Assembly: GCA_015654495.1 (NCBI GenBank)
Contig: JAATGW010000792.1
Coordinates: forward strand, 1 to 16,467
DNA length: 16,467 nucleotides
Reading direction: 5' to 3'
Origin: Chitinophagales bacterium
Lineage (GTDB): Bacteria > Bacteroidota > Bacteroidia > Chitinophagales > Chitinophagaceae
Made by a program: the position numbers and the translations under genes. This document shows, in pieces, positions 15,340 to 16,467 of the stretch (the first letter of the stretch is position 1; the number at the start of each line of letters is the position of its first letter). The notes under the pieces were generated by a model. The model saw only the letters and a program-made list of their open reading frames with translations. It was not told the DNA's origin and searched no databases.

Positions 15340-16467
15340 TTACAGGATTACCTCGGCCTTGTCCGTAGCACGTGCTACATAAATTCCGTTATCCTCATTT
15401 GCTGAACTTTGTTTACTGAAAAACATCACTGCGAAACCCACCCAGAAAACAGCAGAGAATATAAAGAGTGCATTTCCATATCCACCCAATGATGTTACAA
15501 GAACACCAACAAATAATACCGCTACGGCAGTAAGTATCCGACCTATATTAAAACAGAATCCGGTTGCGGTTCCTCTCACATCTACAGGAAAAAGAGCAGG
15601 GATATATACTGAAAGCACACCCTGACTTATACCGAAAAACAGGGAGAGCAGTAAAATTTCAAAATAGATTACCGGATGAAATTGCTGGTTTGTTTTGAAT
15701 AGGATAAAGGAAATCACTGAACAGACAGCGAATGACAATAACATTGATTTTCGTGTACCCATGGCATTTATCATCCACCCTGAAATAAATCCGCCGAGCA
15801 ATCCACCCATTCCCAGGATCATCATACTTAATCCTCTTTCTTTTTGTGCATCGCCGGTGGTAATCAGGCTTTGTACCCAGGTAGGCAGCCATGAAAAAAT
15901 CGCCCATAACCCTATCAGCATTGTTCCGAAAATTACCGAGCCGAATATTAGCTGGCTTCTGTTAGCAGGGCTGAATATGCCCTTATTGCTTGTTTTGATT
16001 TTTGCCCTTTCGTTTTTTCTGTGTATCCATTGATTTGATTCCTTCAAAAGCCAGATACTGACGAGTGCAATTCCGGAAGGCGCAATTCCAACATTAAAAC
16101 CCTGGCGCCAGGAAGTAACAAAATAGTCAATCAGCCCTGCAGAAAATATTCCAACAGGAATTGAAATAGAAAGAATACCTATGAAAATGGCTTTTGATTT
16201 TTCAGGCCATTCTTCCATCATAATAGTAACCGTTGTTACCAGAATTCCACCAAGACCAAATCCGCTAAGGAAACGGCATACAACAACTCCTTTCCAGTCG
16301 GGCATAACACCCGTAAGAACAGCAGAGATCCCGAGAAAGGCAACCGAAATGATCACGCCTTTTTTGCGGCCAAACCGATCGCTGATAATTCCACATAGAA
16401 ATCCACCTGCAGCTCCGCCAAGAATAAAAAAGCTGTTGATCCACGCGGAGATTGAATTCAGTTTTTC
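15340..16467 (-). CDS. MFS transporter, 5' end beyond the window
   Basis: An inner-membrane major facilitator superfamily transporter; 375 residues are visible and the frame is open to the window edge. The GTG at 16356 would begin mid-helix-loop, so it is not the true start. Upstream in the same frame lies a full helix and the motif-A loop SDRFGRKKG (near 16380-16357), typical of the loop between TM2 and TM3. About 60-70 residues with TM1 are therefore missing. About ten further membrane segments follow, with a central charged loop (HRKNERAKIKTSNKG) between the two six-helix halves and a second motif-A-like stretch (MINAMGTRKS). The overall look is of the sugar/aromatic-acid-like MFS branch, but the substrate cannot be stated. 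It is the first visible gene of the operon and could move the SusCD-imported compound into the cytoplasm, or export a product. Confidence 0.9.
   Translation of the reverse strand, partial: EKLNSISAWINSFFILGGAAGGFLCGIISDRFGRKKGVIISVAFLGISAVLTGVMPDWKGVVVCRFLSGFGLGGILVTTVTIMMEEWPEKSKAIFIGILSISIPVGIFSAGLIDYFVTSWRQGFNVGIAPSGIALVSIWLLKESNQWIHRKNERAKIKTSNKGIFSPANRSQLIFGSVIFGTMLIGLWAIFSWLPTWVQSLITTGDAQKERGLSMMILGMGGLLGGFISGWMINAMGTRKSMLLSFAVCSVISFILFKTNQQFHPVIYFEILLLSLFFGISQGVLSVYIPALFPVDVRGTATGFCFNIGRILTAVAVLFVGVLVTSLGGYGNALFIFSAVFWVGFAVMFFSKQSSANEDNGIYVARATDKAEVIL

Noticed and set aside
8182..16467. Polysaccharide utilisation locus, because of SusC/SusD
   Set aside because: No glycoside hydrolase, polysaccharide lyase, carbohydrate esterase, sulfatase or HTCS regulator is visible; the accompanying enzymes point to other chemistry.

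Overview
The window looks like chromosomal DNA of a member of the Bacteroidota, probably near the Chitinophagales or Sphingobacteriales. The evidence is a SusC/SusD pair, a GLPGLI-family protein beside a barrel-type outer-membrane protein, a DUF5522 gene, an exact TAnnTTTG-type promoter in front of trmB, and weak or absent Shine-Dalgarno sequences. I see no rRNA, tRNA, CRISPR array, transposase or phage gene.

Left block (210-4365, minus strand). Four genes read leftward: two small secreted four-cysteine proteins that are paralogues of each other, a GLPGLI-family secreted protein, and a ~900-residue outer-membrane beta-barrel protein with a carboxypeptidase-like regulatory domain. The last two overlap by 13 bases. 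The upstream small gene is bracketed by an 18/20-base inverted repeat. This is a cell-envelope module of unknown job. Bases 1-209 hold no convincing gene.

Middle block (4751-8060, plus strand). A lone secreted protein of unknown function is followed by a housekeeping cluster: trmB (tRNA m7G46 methyltransferase, possibly on a leaderless mRNA), a DUF5522 protein, and an alkyltransferase-like protein in which the catalytic PCHR is PAQR. Next come an AraC-family regulator with an unclear start and a four-helix membrane protein. The 4366-4750 gap separates divergent genes and has no ORF I can support.

Right block (8182-16467, minus strand). One long operon-like run continues past the right edge. 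In transcription order it is: MFS transporter (5' end missing), AhpD-like protein, stand-alone MetE-type zinc methyltransferase, AhpD-like protein, SusC, SusD, AhpD-like protein, then a strong hairpin-plus-U terminator. The SusCD pair and MFS pump form a plausible uptake route across both membranes. The three AhpD-like proteins share an identical E47/C59/C62/H66 layout, and the methyltransferase keeps the MetE zinc ligands, so processing of the imported compound is a reasonable inference. No glycoside hydrolase, sulfatase or peptidase is present in the visible part, so this does not look like a polysaccharide utilisation locus. It and the left four-gene block are the two best candidates for an undescribed system.
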